The notes under the pieces were generated by a model. That model did no database searches, had not been told where the DNA came from, and saw only the letters and a list, made by a program, of their open reading frames with translations. 64,000 nucleotides of DNA from Pseudobutyrivibrio sp. UBA3626 (GTDB lineage Bacteria > Bacillota > Clostridia > Lachnospirales > Lachnospiraceae), in assembly GCA_002373675.1 (NCBI GenBank), contig DFLF01000011.1, positions 1-64,000 on the forward strand. Direction: 5' to 3'. Below are positions 17,302 to 25,849 of this stretch, piece by piece (within the stretch, counting starts at the first letter, position 1; each line of letters begins with the position of its first letter). The position numbers and the translations under genes were made by a program.

Positions 17302-18198
17302 ATGGAATATATAAAGAATCATAAGGCTTTATCAATAGTTATTGGGGTTGGAATTGTATTAGTAATTGGTTTTGCTATTTTCTTTACTATAGCTGCAAAG
17401 AACAATGAGGTTGTGGTTGCACCTCTTACGTTCCAGGAAAAATATGCAGAAACAGAGAATAAGATTAAAAATCTTATTGCAACTGATGCAGAAAGAGAAG
17501 GATATAAGGCGGATCTTATGACTTATTCAGATAAGGTTAAGCAGGAATATAATATGACATTGGAAGAGAAAGATGCATTTATCACATTTACCAGGAAAAT
17601 TGATAAAGTATATTTAGAATCTAAAGCTCATGTATTAACATTCCATGGCAAGGTCAAAGAGCAATATGATAAGGATGTGGCAAATAATTATTTCAGAGAT
17701 GAGATAAAGGCTAACATAGATACTTTGTTTAATGAATATAATTTGTATTTCAGAGAAGGAAAGTATCAAGATGCTTATAATAAGTTAGATGAGATATCTA
17801 AGCATTTATCAGTAAGGGTAAATGAGAATGGTGTTGTAAATGAACAGGCAACGCAAGTTCAAGCACAGGCACAAGCGCAGGCGGCTAATGGACAGCAACC
17901 TCTAGATCCACAGGCGGCAGCTAATGTCAAAGGTAGAGCTTATCATCCGGAAGCAACTGCAGGTCAGCAGATTACAGATCCAATAAATGGAAATCCAGGT
18001 GTGGTTGCTCAAAATGGTATAGAAGTTTACAGACTTCCTAATGATACGACTTATACATATCTTACTAAAGAGGAATTTATTGCAATGAATGTAAGGATTG
18101 GCATGCCGGAATCACTTGCAAGGCAAATGGCAGATGCTATGGCTAATGCACAGGGATTAATTACGGTTGCAGCAGAAGATGATGGAACATATGAATAA
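17302..18198 (+). CDS. membrane-anchored protein with Gln/Ala-rich stretch, unknown function
   Basis: I place the start at ATG 17302 (MEYIKNHKAL), with GGAGA 6 nt upstream; a longer open frame from 17104 overlaps the previous gene and its terminator. One membrane helix (about residues 9-31) anchors a 265-residue external or internal domain. Residues about 55-160 look helical and charged. A low-complexity Gln/Ala segment follows (QVQAQAQAQAANGQQ near residue 190), then a C-terminal part rich in short polar turns. No family is recognised. It stands 11 nt before thyA and may share its transcript. Confidence 0.6.
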   Translation: MEYIKNHKALSIVIGVGIVLVIGFAIFFTIAAKNNEVVVAPLTFQEKYAETENKIKNLIATDAEREGYKADLMTYSDKVKQEYNMTLEEKDAFITFTRKIDKVYLESKAHVLTFHGKVKEQYDKDVANNYFRDEIKANIDTLFNEYNLYFREGKYQDAYNKLDEISKHLSVRVNENGVVNEQATQVQAQAQAQAANGQQPLDPQAAANVKGRAYHPEATAGQQITDPINGNPGVVAQNGIEVYRLPNDTTYTYLTKEEFIAMNVRIGMPESLARQMADAMANAQGLITVAAEDDGTYE

Positions 18199-18209
18199 GG
18201 AGTTAGTAT

Positions 18210-19151
18210 ATGAGCTTAGCAGATAAATTATTTGTAGATATGTGTCAGGACATAATTGATAACGGTATAAGTACTGAAGGAGAAAAGGTCAGACCTATTT
18301 GGACTGACACAGGAGAAAGTGCATATACTATTAAGAAATTTGCTGTTGTTAACAGATATGATTTGCAGAAGGAATTCCCTGCCCTTACTCTTAGAAGAAC
18401 AGCAATTAAGAGTGCGACTAACGAAATGCTTTGGATATGGCAGAAGAAATCCAATAATATTAATAATCTTAAGTCTTCTGTATGGGATGAATGGGCAGAT
18501 TCTGAAGGTACAATCGGTAAGGCATATGGCTATCAGATAGGAAAGCCTTACGCACATCATGCCTATGTGGATGGAGAGGATTTGTCTGATTATCCATCTG
18601 CTTCAATTAAGGATGTAGAATGTGATACAGATAAGGGAATTGTGAAAAAAAGGTATGTCTATCTGGATCAAATAGACGGAGCAAGATATGACCTTAAGAA
18701 TAATCCTTTTTCAAGAAGAATAATAGTTAATATGTATAATCTAGAAGAATTGCATGATATGCATTTATATCCATGTGCATATTCAATGACATTTAATGTA
18801 ACAACTGATTCTGATGGTAAGCTTGTGCTTAATGGAATTCTTAATCAGAGATCACAGGATATACTTGCTGCTAATAATTGGAATGTATGTCAGTATTCTG
18901 TTCTTCTCCATATGCTGGCAAGAGATTGTGATATGAAAGTTGGAGAACTGGTGCATGTTATTGCAGATGCACATATATATGACAGACATATCGAATTGGT
19001 TAAAGAGTTGATTGGACGAGAGCAATACCCGGCGCCTAAATTCACTCTTAATCCGGATAAGAAGAATTTCTACGAATTTAGTGAAGATGATATTATATTG
19101 GAAGATTACAAGACTGGAGAGCAGATAAAAAATATTCCTATTGCTGTATAA
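18210..19151 (+). CDS. thyA: thymidylate synthase (divergent ThyA)
   Basis: ThyA methylates dUMP to dTMP using methylenetetrahydrofolate. Family signatures are NQRSQDI with the phosphate-binding Arg, NNWNVCQYSVLLHM with the substrate Asn, and ADAHIYDRH near the C-terminus. The catalytic nucleophile is Cys189 in LYPCAYS; most ThyA enzymes have Cys-His here, while this one has Cys-Ala. At 313 residues it is longer than the 264-residue E. coli enzyme. dihydrofolate reductase follows 33 nt later, the expected partner since the ThyA reaction makes dihydrofolate. AAGGAG precedes the ATG. Confidence 0.88.
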   Translation: MSLADKLFVDMCQDIIDNGISTEGEKVRPIWTDTGESAYTIKKFAVVNRYDLQKEFPALTLRRTAIKSATNEMLWIWQKKSNNINNLKSSVWDEWADSEGTIGKAYGYQIGKPYAHHAYVDGEDLSDYPSASIKDVECDTDKGIVKKRYVYLDQIDGARYDLKNNPFSRRIIVNMYNLEELHDMHLYPCAYSMTFNVTTDSDGKLVLNGILNQRSQDILAANNWNVCQYSVLLHMLARDCDMKVGELVHVIADAHIYDRHIELVKELIGREQYPAPKFTLNPDKKNFYEFSEDDIILEDYKTGEQIKNIPIAV

Positions 19152-19184
19152 GCAGTAAGGAATTACTTGAAACTGGAGGATAAT

Positions 19185-19670
19185 ATGAAGCTTATAGCTG
19201 CTGTAGATAAGAGGTGGGGCATTGGCCTTGATAATAAATTGCTTATAAGTATACCGGAAGATATGAAATACTTCAGAGAGACAACTAAAGGAAATGTTGT
19301 TGTGATGGGAAGAAAGACATTAGAAAGCTTCCCTGGTAAGAAGCCACTTAATAATAGGATTAATATTGTTCTTACGAAGGATAGGAATTATAAAGTGGAA
19401 GGCGCAACTGTGTGCAATACAAAAGAAGAAGTATTGGAAGAAGTCAAGAAATACGATACTAATAATGTATATATTATTGGTGGAGAAAGTATTTATCGAT
19501 TATTTGAAGATGAATGCGATACTGCATTAATTACTAAGATTGATTTCGAGTATGAGGCAGATAAGCGTTTTCCTAATCTTGATGAACATGGATGGGAGTT
19601 AGTTGAAAAGTCAGAAGAACAGACGTATTTTGATATAGTATATTATTTCTGTACTTATAAAAAGAATTAG
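19185..19670 (+). CDS. folA: dihydrofolate reductase
   Basis: The 161-residue protein regenerates tetrahydrofolate with NADPH. MKLIAAVDKRWGIGLDNKL gives the N-terminal strand and Met20-like loop; VVMGRKTLESFPGKKPL binds NADPH, and IIGGESIYRLF is the glycine motif near residue 100. The start at ATG 19185 has CTGGAGGA 4 nt upstream; an in-frame TTG at 19167 adds six residues without support. It is paired with thyA. Confidence 0.95.
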   Translation: MKLIAAVDKRWGIGLDNKLLISIPEDMKYFRETTKGNVVVMGRKTLESFPGKKPLNNRINIVLTKDRNYKVEGATVCNTKEEVLEEVKKYDTNNVYIIGGESIYRLFEDECDTALITKIDFEYEADKRFPNLDEHGWELVEKSEEQTYFDIVYYFCTYKKN

Positions 19671-19684
19671 AATGGTAGGTTGAG

Positions 19685-21460
19685 ATGAATATTACAGGAA
19701 GAAAATTATTTGTAAAAGCATTACTAGAGGAAGGTGTAGACACAGTATTTGCATATCCGGGAGGAATGGTTACAGATATTATTGATGAGTTATATAAGAC
19801 GACGGAGATTAAGGTTGTTCTCCCTCGTCATGAGCAGGCGCTTATACACGAGGCAGAAGGATATGCCAGAGCTACAGGCAGAACTGCTGTATGTATTGTT
19901 ACATCAGGTCCTGGTGCAACCAATACGATTACTGGTATAGCTGATGCTTTCTATGACAGTATTCCACTTGTTGTATTTACAGGTCAGGTGCCTCAGGAGC
20001 TTATTGGTAATGATGCATTCCAAGAGGTTGATATTGTGGGAATGACGCGTTCTGTTGTAAAGTATGGAGTTACTGTAAGAGATAGAGACAATCTCGGCAA
20101 GACTATTAAGATGGCATTTCAGATAGCGCCAACTGGAAAGCCGGGTCCTGTTCTTATTGATTTGCCTAAGGATATTCAAGTTGCTACAGGAGATGGCGAA
20201 TACCCTTCATATGTAGATATTCGTGGATATAAGCTTAACAAAAGCGTACATATAGGTCAGCTTAAGAAGGCATATAAACTTCTTAAGAATGCTAAGAGAC
20301 CAATGATATTAGCTGGTGGTGGAATCAATATTTCCGATGCTAATCAGGCATTGAAAGAATTTGTTGAGAAAACCAAGATACCTGTTGTCACAACAATAAT
20401 GGGCAAAGGCGCACTAGACTATGATAATGATTTATATATAGGCAATTGCGGTATGCACGGAAGATATGCAGCCAACAAGGCGGTAGTAGGATGTGATGTG
20501 TTATTCTCGATTGGTACAAGATTCAATGACAGAATAACAGGGGCATTATCCGAATTTGCTCAGGATGCGGCGATTATTCATATAGATGTTGATACAGCAT
20601 CAATCTCTAGAAATGTTATTGTGGATGTTCCTATTGTATGTGATGCTAAGGCGGCATTAGAGAAATTAAATGAATGGGCTGAGCCACATGATACAGAAGA
20701 GTGGCGTAAGAGGATTGCAGCCTGGGATAAAGAGAATCCACTTGAGATGAGAAAAGATTTGGGACTATGTCCACAAAGCATAATGGAAGGCATCAATGAA
20801 GTATTTCCAGAGGGGATATTTGTTACGGATGTTGGTCAACATCAGATGTGGGCTACGCAATTTATTAACCTTAACTCTAAGAAACAGATGATAACATCTG
20901 GAGGATTAGGAACCATGGGATTTGGCTTTCCAGCTGCTGTTGGTGCCAAGATTGGAGCGAGAGACAAGGATGTTGTATGTATCACAGGTGATGGCGGAAT
21001 GCAGATGAATATGCAGGAGCTTGCGACATCAATCGTTGAGAAAGCCAATATAACCGTATGTATTCTTAATAATCAATACCTTGGAATGGTGAAGCAGATG
21101 CAACAACTGTTCTATGGTAAGAGATACAAGATTACATGTCTTCGTCGTAATATTGATTGTCCGGATGATTGTAAAGGTCCACAGGGTAAATGTCCTCCTT
21201 ATGTGCCGGATTTTGTAAAATGGGCAGAGAGTTATGGTGCTGTAGGAATTAGAGTTACCGATCCAACACAGATAGAGGATGCTCTTAGAGAAGCGAAGGC
21301 AAACGATAAGACAACAATTATTGAATTCTTAATTGCCAGTGATGAATTGGTTCTGCCAATGGTAAAAGGTGGAGATGCTATGTCGGAGATGATACTACCA
21401 GATAAGCCAAGAAATGGAGCATCTTCGAAGAAAAAGTCATCTAAGAAGCCGAACAAATAA
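19685..21460 (+). CDS. ilvB: acetolactate synthase large subunit, with Cys-rich insertion
   Basis: This ThDP enzyme condenses two pyruvates, or pyruvate with 2-oxobutyrate, for branched-chain amino acids. The ThDP activating Glu is in LPRHEQALIHEAEG near residue 48. ITSGGLGTMGFGFPAAVGA and the ITGDGGMQMN diphosphate motif lie in the C-terminal third. Residues about 483-502 carry a Cys-rich insertion (TCLRRNIDCPDDCKG, then GKCPPY) in the loop before PDFVKWAE, where shorter homologues have only a few residues. The C-terminus is a Lys/Ser-rich tail. The regulatory subunit follows 48 nt later. No T-box leader is visible. Confidence 0.94.
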   Translation: MNITGRKLFVKALLEEGVDTVFAYPGGMVTDIIDELYKTTEIKVVLPRHEQALIHEAEGYARATGRTAVCIVTSGPGATNTITGIADAFYDSIPLVVFTGQVPQELIGNDAFQEVDIVGMTRSVVKYGVTVRDRDNLGKTIKMAFQIAPTGKPGPVLIDLPKDIQVATGDGEYPSYVDIRGYKLNKSVHIGQLKKAYKLLKNAKRPMILAGGGINISDANQALKEFVEKTKIPVVTTIMGKGALDYDNDLYIGNCGMHGRYAANKAVVGCDVLFSIGTRFNDRITGALSEFAQDAAIIHIDVDTASISRNVIVDVPIVCDAKAALEKLNEWAEPHDTEEWRKRIAAWDKENPLEMRKDLGLCPQSIMEGINEVFPEGIFVTDVGQHQMWATQFINLNSKKQMITSGGLGTMGFGFPAAVGAKIGARDKDVVCITGDGGMQMNMQELATSIVEKANITVCILNNQYLGMVKQMQQLFYGKRYKITCLRRNIDCPDDCKGPQGKCPPYVPDFVKWAESYGAVGIRVTDPTQIEDALREAKANDKTTIIEFLIASDELVLPMVKGGDAMSEMILPDKPRNGASSKKKSSKKPNK

Positions 21461-21508
21461 TAGACAGGCAGTTCTTGTAATAAGATATGCATTATAGAGG
21501 TAAATAAT

Positions 21509-22042
21509 ATGTACGATATGTATGATATACGTGACAGGATTCAAATTAAAGACAGATGGATTGCGTTATATGTGGAGAACCAGGTAGGTGTTCTTGCCAA
21601 GGTGTCAGGGCTGTTCTCTGGAAAAAGCTATAACCTGCAAAGTCTAACAGTAGGAACGACAGAACATGAAGATGTATCGAGAATGACTATCTGTGTAAAA
21701 AGCGATGATATAACATTTGAACAGATTAAGAAACAACTAAATCGTATGGTAGAAGTAATTAAAGTAATCGATATAACGACTTCTTCACTTCATATGAAGG
21801 AACTTCTATATGCGAGAATTGATGAAGTTAATTCTGATGATATTAATCTGATTTTTCATCTTGCAGAAGTATTCAAGGTTAGAGTATGTGATGCAGGAGA
21901 GGATTCTTTGATACTTGAGTGTCTTCTCACAACTGAGTCTAATGACGAGCTGATAAAGCTTCTTAAGAAGAAGTTTAAGAAAGTATCAATTGTAAGAGGC
22001 GGTGCTGTTGCAATGGAATCAATCTCTATATGTAAGAGATAA
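21509..22042 (+). CDS. ilvN: acetolactate synthase small (regulatory) subunit
   Basis: A 177-residue regulatory subunit with an N-terminal ACT domain (WIALYVENQVGVLAKVSGLF, then SLTVGTTEHEDVSRMTI) and a C-terminal subunit-specific domain from about residue 85. It confers valine feedback and stimulates IlvB. The gene lies directly behind ilvB; an alternative name in other species is ilvH. Confidence 0.93.
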   Translation: MYDMYDIRDRIQIKDRWIALYVENQVGVLAKVSGLFSGKSYNLQSLTVGTTEHEDVSRMTICVKSDDITFEQIKKQLNRMVEVIKVIDITTSSLHMKELLYARIDEVNSDDINLIFHLAEVFKVRVCDAGEDSLILECLLTTESNDELIKLLKKKFKKVSIVRGGAVAMESISICKR

Positions 22043-22070
22043 TAATTTTTGAACAAAATTACAAAAATGC

Positions 22071-22149
22071 TTGAATAATCATGCGTTACAATATATAATG
22101 ATGTATAGGAAGAGGGTAGTTGAACTTTATTTAAACTACTCTCTTTTTT
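22071..22149 (+). promoter_or_regulatory. promoter running straight into an intrinsic terminator
   Basis: TTGAAT (22071-22076) and a perfect TATAAT (22094-22099) are spaced 17 bp apart. About 10 nt past the expected start, AGAGGGTAGTT and AACTACTCTCT (22111-22144) form an 11-bp stem with one wobble, followed by TTTTTT. The terminator also serves ilvN. A transcript from this promoter would end after about 45 nt unless read-through occurs into the gene at 22217. Confidence 0.7.
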
Positions 22150-22216
22150 CTGTAAAGAATTATCTGCTGTATGCCGATATACATAAGTAGTATGTTTATA
22201 GTGCGAGGACATATAT

Positions 22217-23359
22217 ATGAGACAACTGGGACTTAAAAGGATAGTGTCATTGTTAATAGTGGCTATAATGATTTGTTCGAGTTTTTCTATTGTTGGAAGA
22301 GCAGAGACAATCAGCGACTTAGAGAAGAAGAAGCAACAGGCTGTTAATGAAAAGGATGCTATTCAAAGTGAAGCTAATGATCTTAAAGCAAATTATAACG
22401 ATGTACAAAGCACATACAATGATTTGAAGGCCAAAGTAGATGCTAATGATGCAGCTGTTACAGCAGCTTCAAATGATATAGCTACATTAAGCCAGCAGTT
22501 ATCCGAAGCTAAGACAAGTCAGGCTGAAATGGAACAGGTAATGAAATTGCATATTAAGTATATGTATGAGAATGGTTCCATGAATATGCTAGAGACGCTT
22601 CTAGAAAGTGGCTCTTTATCTGAATTTATTGAGAGATTTGAATATCTGAGTTATATTGTAAAATATGATAGAGATATAATGGATAAATATAAGAAAGTCC
22701 AGGAAGAAATTACGGCTAAGACTAATGAGTTGACAGCAAGAAGGGCTGAATTAGAAGCCAAATCAAGTGAACTGGGAAGACAGAAGCAGGAACTACAGAG
22801 TCTTGTTGATAGTGCAGGAGCGGCGCTAAGTGACAAGAATGCTGAACTAAAAAGTGCTCAATCAGAAGTTGATGCGTATGATAAGAAAATAAAAGAAATG
22901 AAAGAATATGAGAAGCAGCTCGCCAGAGAAAACGCTGCAAGACAGGAAGCACTTGCCAGTCAGGTTGGCGGCAATAATGAAGATACATCAGGTGCTTTAG
23001 AAGGATATTCTCAGGATGATTTGTATCTCCTTGCAGCAATTATACATGCAGAAGCAGAGGGAGAGCCATATGAGGGGAAGATTGCTGTGGGTTCTGTTGT
23101 TATGAACAGAGTCTTTAGCTCTAAGTTCCCGAATACAATATCGGGAGTTATATATCAGGCCAATCAGTTTGAGCCTGTTCGTTCAGGAAGACTTCAAATG
23201 ATTATGGATAGAGGTCCCAATGAAGATTGTTTCTCGGCTGCGAGAGAAGTACTTAATGGACGAAGAAATGTTGATAAACTCTTCTTCTGGGCTCTGTGGC
23301 TTGCTCAGCAGCGTGGTAAGACAGGTGGAATTATAATTGGAAAGCAGTATTTCTATTAG
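22217..23359 (+). CDS. secreted SleB-type cell-wall hydrolase with coiled-coil N-terminus
   Basis: A signal peptide (residues 1-29, ending near GRAE) is followed by a long coiled coil (about residues 31-235) like that of PcsB and other divisome-linked hydrolases. The C-terminal domain matches the hydrolase_2 family of SleB/CwlJ: IIHAEAEGEPYEGKIAVGSV with the candidate catalytic Glu, VMNRVFSSKFPNTI, and VIYQANQFEPV. The product should cut peptidoglycan outside the cell, as a lytic transglycosylase if SleB-like. Spore cortex lysis or vegetative division are both possible; the coiled coil favours controlled activation at a partner complex. Confidence 0.85.
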   Translation: MRQLGLKRIVSLLIVAIMICSSFSIVGRAETISDLEKKKQQAVNEKDAIQSEANDLKANYNDVQSTYNDLKAKVDANDAAVTAASNDIATLSQQLSEAKTSQAEMEQVMKLHIKYMYENGSMNMLETLLESGSLSEFIERFEYLSYIVKYDRDIMDKYKKVQEEITAKTNELTARRAELEAKSSELGRQKQELQSLVDSAGAALSDKNAELKSAQSEVDAYDKKIKEMKEYEKQLARENAARQEALASQVGGNNEDTSGALEGYSQDDLYLLAAIIHAEAEGEPYEGKIAVGSVVMNRVFSSKFPNTISGVIYQANQFEPVRSGRLQMIMDRGPNEDCFSAAREVLNGRRNVDKLFFWALWLAQQRGKTGGIIIGKQYFY

Positions 23360-23393
23360 AGAGTTGGACTGTGTGAAGATTAAGTTGTTATAA

Positions 23394-23423
23394 AATATTC
23401 CCGGCATTTATGCTGGGAATATT
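23394..23423. other. perfect-looking hairpin just upstream of the mtnA-like start
   Basis: AATATTCCCGGCA and TGCTGGGAATATT form a 13-bp stem with one wobble around TTTA. It is not followed by T residues on the plus strand, so it is not a normal terminator there. It ends 7 nt before the GGAGG site of the next gene and could affect translation or mRNA stability. Confidence 0.55.
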
Positions 23424-23439
23424 CAAGAGTGGAGGTATA

Positions 23440-24573
23440 ATGTCAGAACCTATTGACACATTATGGCTTGATGAAGAGGCTAATGAAGTAAAATATATAG
23501 ACCAGACGAAATTACCAAACGAACTGGTTGTTAAGAGCACAATTAACCTTGACGAAATGTATAGGGCTATAGAAAAACTAGAGGTTAGAGGAGCACCAGC
23601 AATTGGTGTATTTGCCGCCCTTTCTATGTATGTAATAGCAGCAAATATTACTGCTCAGACCCTTGGTGATTATGTGAAAGAATATATAAGATGTTCAAAT
23701 CATCTTGAAACTGCCAGACCAACGGCCGTTAATCTGTCTTGGGCATTAGGCGAGATGATTAAGGAACTTAACAGATTTACAAATAATAGATTCGATTGTA
23801 GCTTACATAGCAAGAGCCTTGATAGTATTGAACTTGATGATACATTGAGGGATAGTATAACTTATGTCCTTAAGAAGAAAGCTCTTACAATATGGGAAAA
23901 TAACATTAATGAATGTAAAGCAATCGGTGAGAACGGACTTCGATTTATTCATGATGGAGACGGTATCTTAACACATTGTAATGCGGGAAGACTTGCGACT
24001 GTAAGATACGGAACAGCTACGGCGCCTATCTACTTGTCTCATGAAAAGGGTATGAATATAAAGGTATTCTGTGACGAGACAAGACCACTTCTTCAAGGTG
24101 CGAGGCTTACAGCTTATGAACTAATGGAAAGCGGTATTGATACAACTCTTCAATGTGATAATATGGTGGCATCTCTTATGGCATCCGGACAGATTAATTC
24201 TGTATTCGTAGGATGTGACAGAATAGCATCTAACGGAGATGTAGCCAATAAGATTGGAACAAGCGGTGTGGCAATTATTGCCAGACATTATGGTATTCCG
24301 GTATATGTATGTGGCCCCACATCTTCAATCGATATGAGCATTGCAACTGGAGAAGACATTGTAATCGAGCAAAGAAATGGTTCGGAAGTTACGAAAATGT
24401 GGTATAATAGCGAAATGTCACATAAGAATGTTAAGGTATACAATCCTGCCTTTGATGTTACAAGTCATGAATTGATTACCGCTATTATTACGGAAAAGGG
24501 CGTTGCTTGGCCTGATTATAAGAGTGGACTTGAGACATTAATGGGACAGGTTGATAGTATTAGGAGGGAATAA
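23440..24573 (+). CDS. mtnA: S-methyl-5-thioribose-1-phosphate isomerase family protein
   Basis: MtnA isomerises methylthioribose 1-phosphate to the ribulose form in methionine salvage. VRGAPAIGVFAA near residue 52, THCNAGRLAT with the catalytic Cys, DETRPLLQGARLTAYEL, and GCDRIASNGDVANKIGT with the catalytic Asp are all present. The start is ATG 23440 with GGAGG 4 nt upstream, giving 377 residues. No other methionine-salvage gene lies nearby, so a role on a related ribose 1-phosphate substrate (as in newer nucleotide or deoxyadenosine salvage routes) cannot be excluded. Confidence 0.88.
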   Translation: MSEPIDTLWLDEEANEVKYIDQTKLPNELVVKSTINLDEMYRAIEKLEVRGAPAIGVFAALSMYVIAANITAQTLGDYVKEYIRCSNHLETARPTAVNLSWALGEMIKELNRFTNNRFDCSLHSKSLDSIELDDTLRDSITYVLKKKALTIWENNINECKAIGENGLRFIHDGDGILTHCNAGRLATVRYGTATAPIYLSHEKGMNIKVFCDETRPLLQGARLTAYELMESGIDTTLQCDNMVASLMASGQINSVFVGCDRIASNGDVANKIGTSGVAIIARHYGIPVYVCGPTSSIDMSIATGEDIVIEQRNGSEVTKMWYNSEMSHKNVKVYNPAFDVTSHELITAIITEKGVAWPDYKSGLETLMGQVDSIRRE

Positions 24574-24575
24574 CA

Positions 24576-25421
24576 ATGAGTGAAGAAAGAGATAATTGCA
24601 GCAGTGCATCAAGCTGTGACAGAGACAGTTGTGAAGGATGTCCTTCAAAAGAGAAGACAAGTTTCTTGGAAGATATGAATCCTATGTCTGATATTAAGCA
24701 TGTTATAGGTGTCGTATCAGGTAAAGGTGGAGTGGGAAAAAGCTTCGTTACTTCTACACTTGCTGCAAAGCTTAGAAAGCAAGGCAAGAAGGTAGGTATA
24801 TTAGATGCTGATATCACGGGACCTTCAATACCCAAGATGTTCGGTGTTCACGGACCTGCTGAGGCGGTTGAAGAGGGTACATATCCAATAGAAGCAGAAG
24901 ACGGAACCAAGATTATGTCTATCAATCTTCTCCTTGAGGACGAAGAAAAACCTGTTGTTTGGCGTGGACCTGTAATTGCAGGTGCAGTTAAGCAATTCTG
25001 GACAGATATTATTTGGGGCGAATTAGATTATCTTCTTGTCGATATGCCTCCAGGTACAGGAGATGTGCCACTAACTGTATTTCAATCACTTCCAGTTGAT
25101 GGAATTGTAATTGTAACTTCACCTCAGGAACTTGTAAGAATGATTGTTAAGAAAGCATATAATATGGCTGGAATGATGGATATACCTGTACTTGGAGTTG
25201 TAGAGAATTACAGTTATATTAAGTGCCCTGACTGCGGTAAGAAGATGCAGGTATTCGGAGAAAGTCATATAGACGAAGTGGCTAAGGAGCTTGGCATAAA
25301 GGTTCTTGGCAAGATGCCTCTTGATAGCGAATTTGCAAAAAAAGCAGATGAAGGTAAGATATATGAACTTGATGTTGATTACATTGACGAGGGTGTTGAG
25401 GCTATAGAGAATTTGCAGTAG
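24576..25421 (+). CDS. Mrp/NBP35-family ATPase, iron-sulfur carrier
   Basis: A 281-residue ParA-like ATPase with deviant Walker A VSGKGGVGKSFVTS near residue 48 and LLVDMPPGTGDVPL. CPDCGKK near residue 212 gives the CxxC pair that binds a bridging Fe-S cluster in the dimer, and a cysteine-rich N-terminus (CDRDSCEGC) resembles NBP35. Its role is probably delivery of Fe-S clusters to apoproteins such as NadA or radical SAM enzymes. It starts 2 nt after the mtnA-like gene. Confidence 0.92.
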   Translation: MSEERDNCSSASSCDRDSCEGCPSKEKTSFLEDMNPMSDIKHVIGVVSGKGGVGKSFVTSTLAAKLRKQGKKVGILDADITGPSIPKMFGVHGPAEAVEEGTYPIEAEDGTKIMSINLLLEDEEKPVVWRGPVIAGAVKQFWTDIIWGELDYLLVDMPPGTGDVPLTVFQSLPVDGIVIVTSPQELVRMIVKKAYNMAGMMDIPVLGVVENYSYIKCPDCGKKMQVFGESHIDEVAKELGIKVLGKMPLDSEFAKKADEGKIYELDVDYIDEGVEAIENLQ

Positions 25422-25428
25422 GTTACAA

Positions 25429-25706
25429 TTACTGTTTGTTTTTCATAGGTGATTTCTTAAGAATATCCATAAGGGGCGTATCACTGGAAGAAAGCCACGC
25501 TCCGATTATCATTATTATTAAAGCGAATATGAACAGTGCGCTAGGTTTGTCTTGAAAGATTATAAAGGACAGTATAAGACCAATTATGAGAGACCCTGTT
25601 CCGGCTCCAACATCTAAAAATCCTGCCATTAATGTGGAAGGCATATATTCAAGAAGTATCTTGTAATGATTGGATGTGATATATAGCGATGAATAATTCT
25701 TCTTGT
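25429..25706 (-). pseudogene. C-terminal remnant of a DMT/EamA-type transporter
   Basis: The minus-strand frame reads two hydrophobic helices near its end (LIIGLILSFIIFQDKPSALF, then IFALIIMIIGAWLSS), the pattern of the last two helices of EamA-domain drug/metabolite transporters. The frame continues upstream of the ATG at 25644 without a start codon until a stop near 25713, so the N-terminal part is missing. I treat it as a decayed fragment. Family assignment is by eye and moderate. Confidence 0.5.
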
Positions 25707-25849
25707 ATCAATAATTATGTAATACTATATTAAGAAAAAACTTGATTTTTGGTAAATTGTAATAAATTAAAAATTTCCATGAAACGCTTATTGACTATGA
25801 AATATCTAAGTGTTAGTTTTGCGGTAATAAAACAAACATGGAGGTATTA

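Noticed and set aside
23394..23423. Hairpin as terminator of the SleB-type gene
   Set aside because: No T run follows on the plus strand; recorded only as a leader hairpin.
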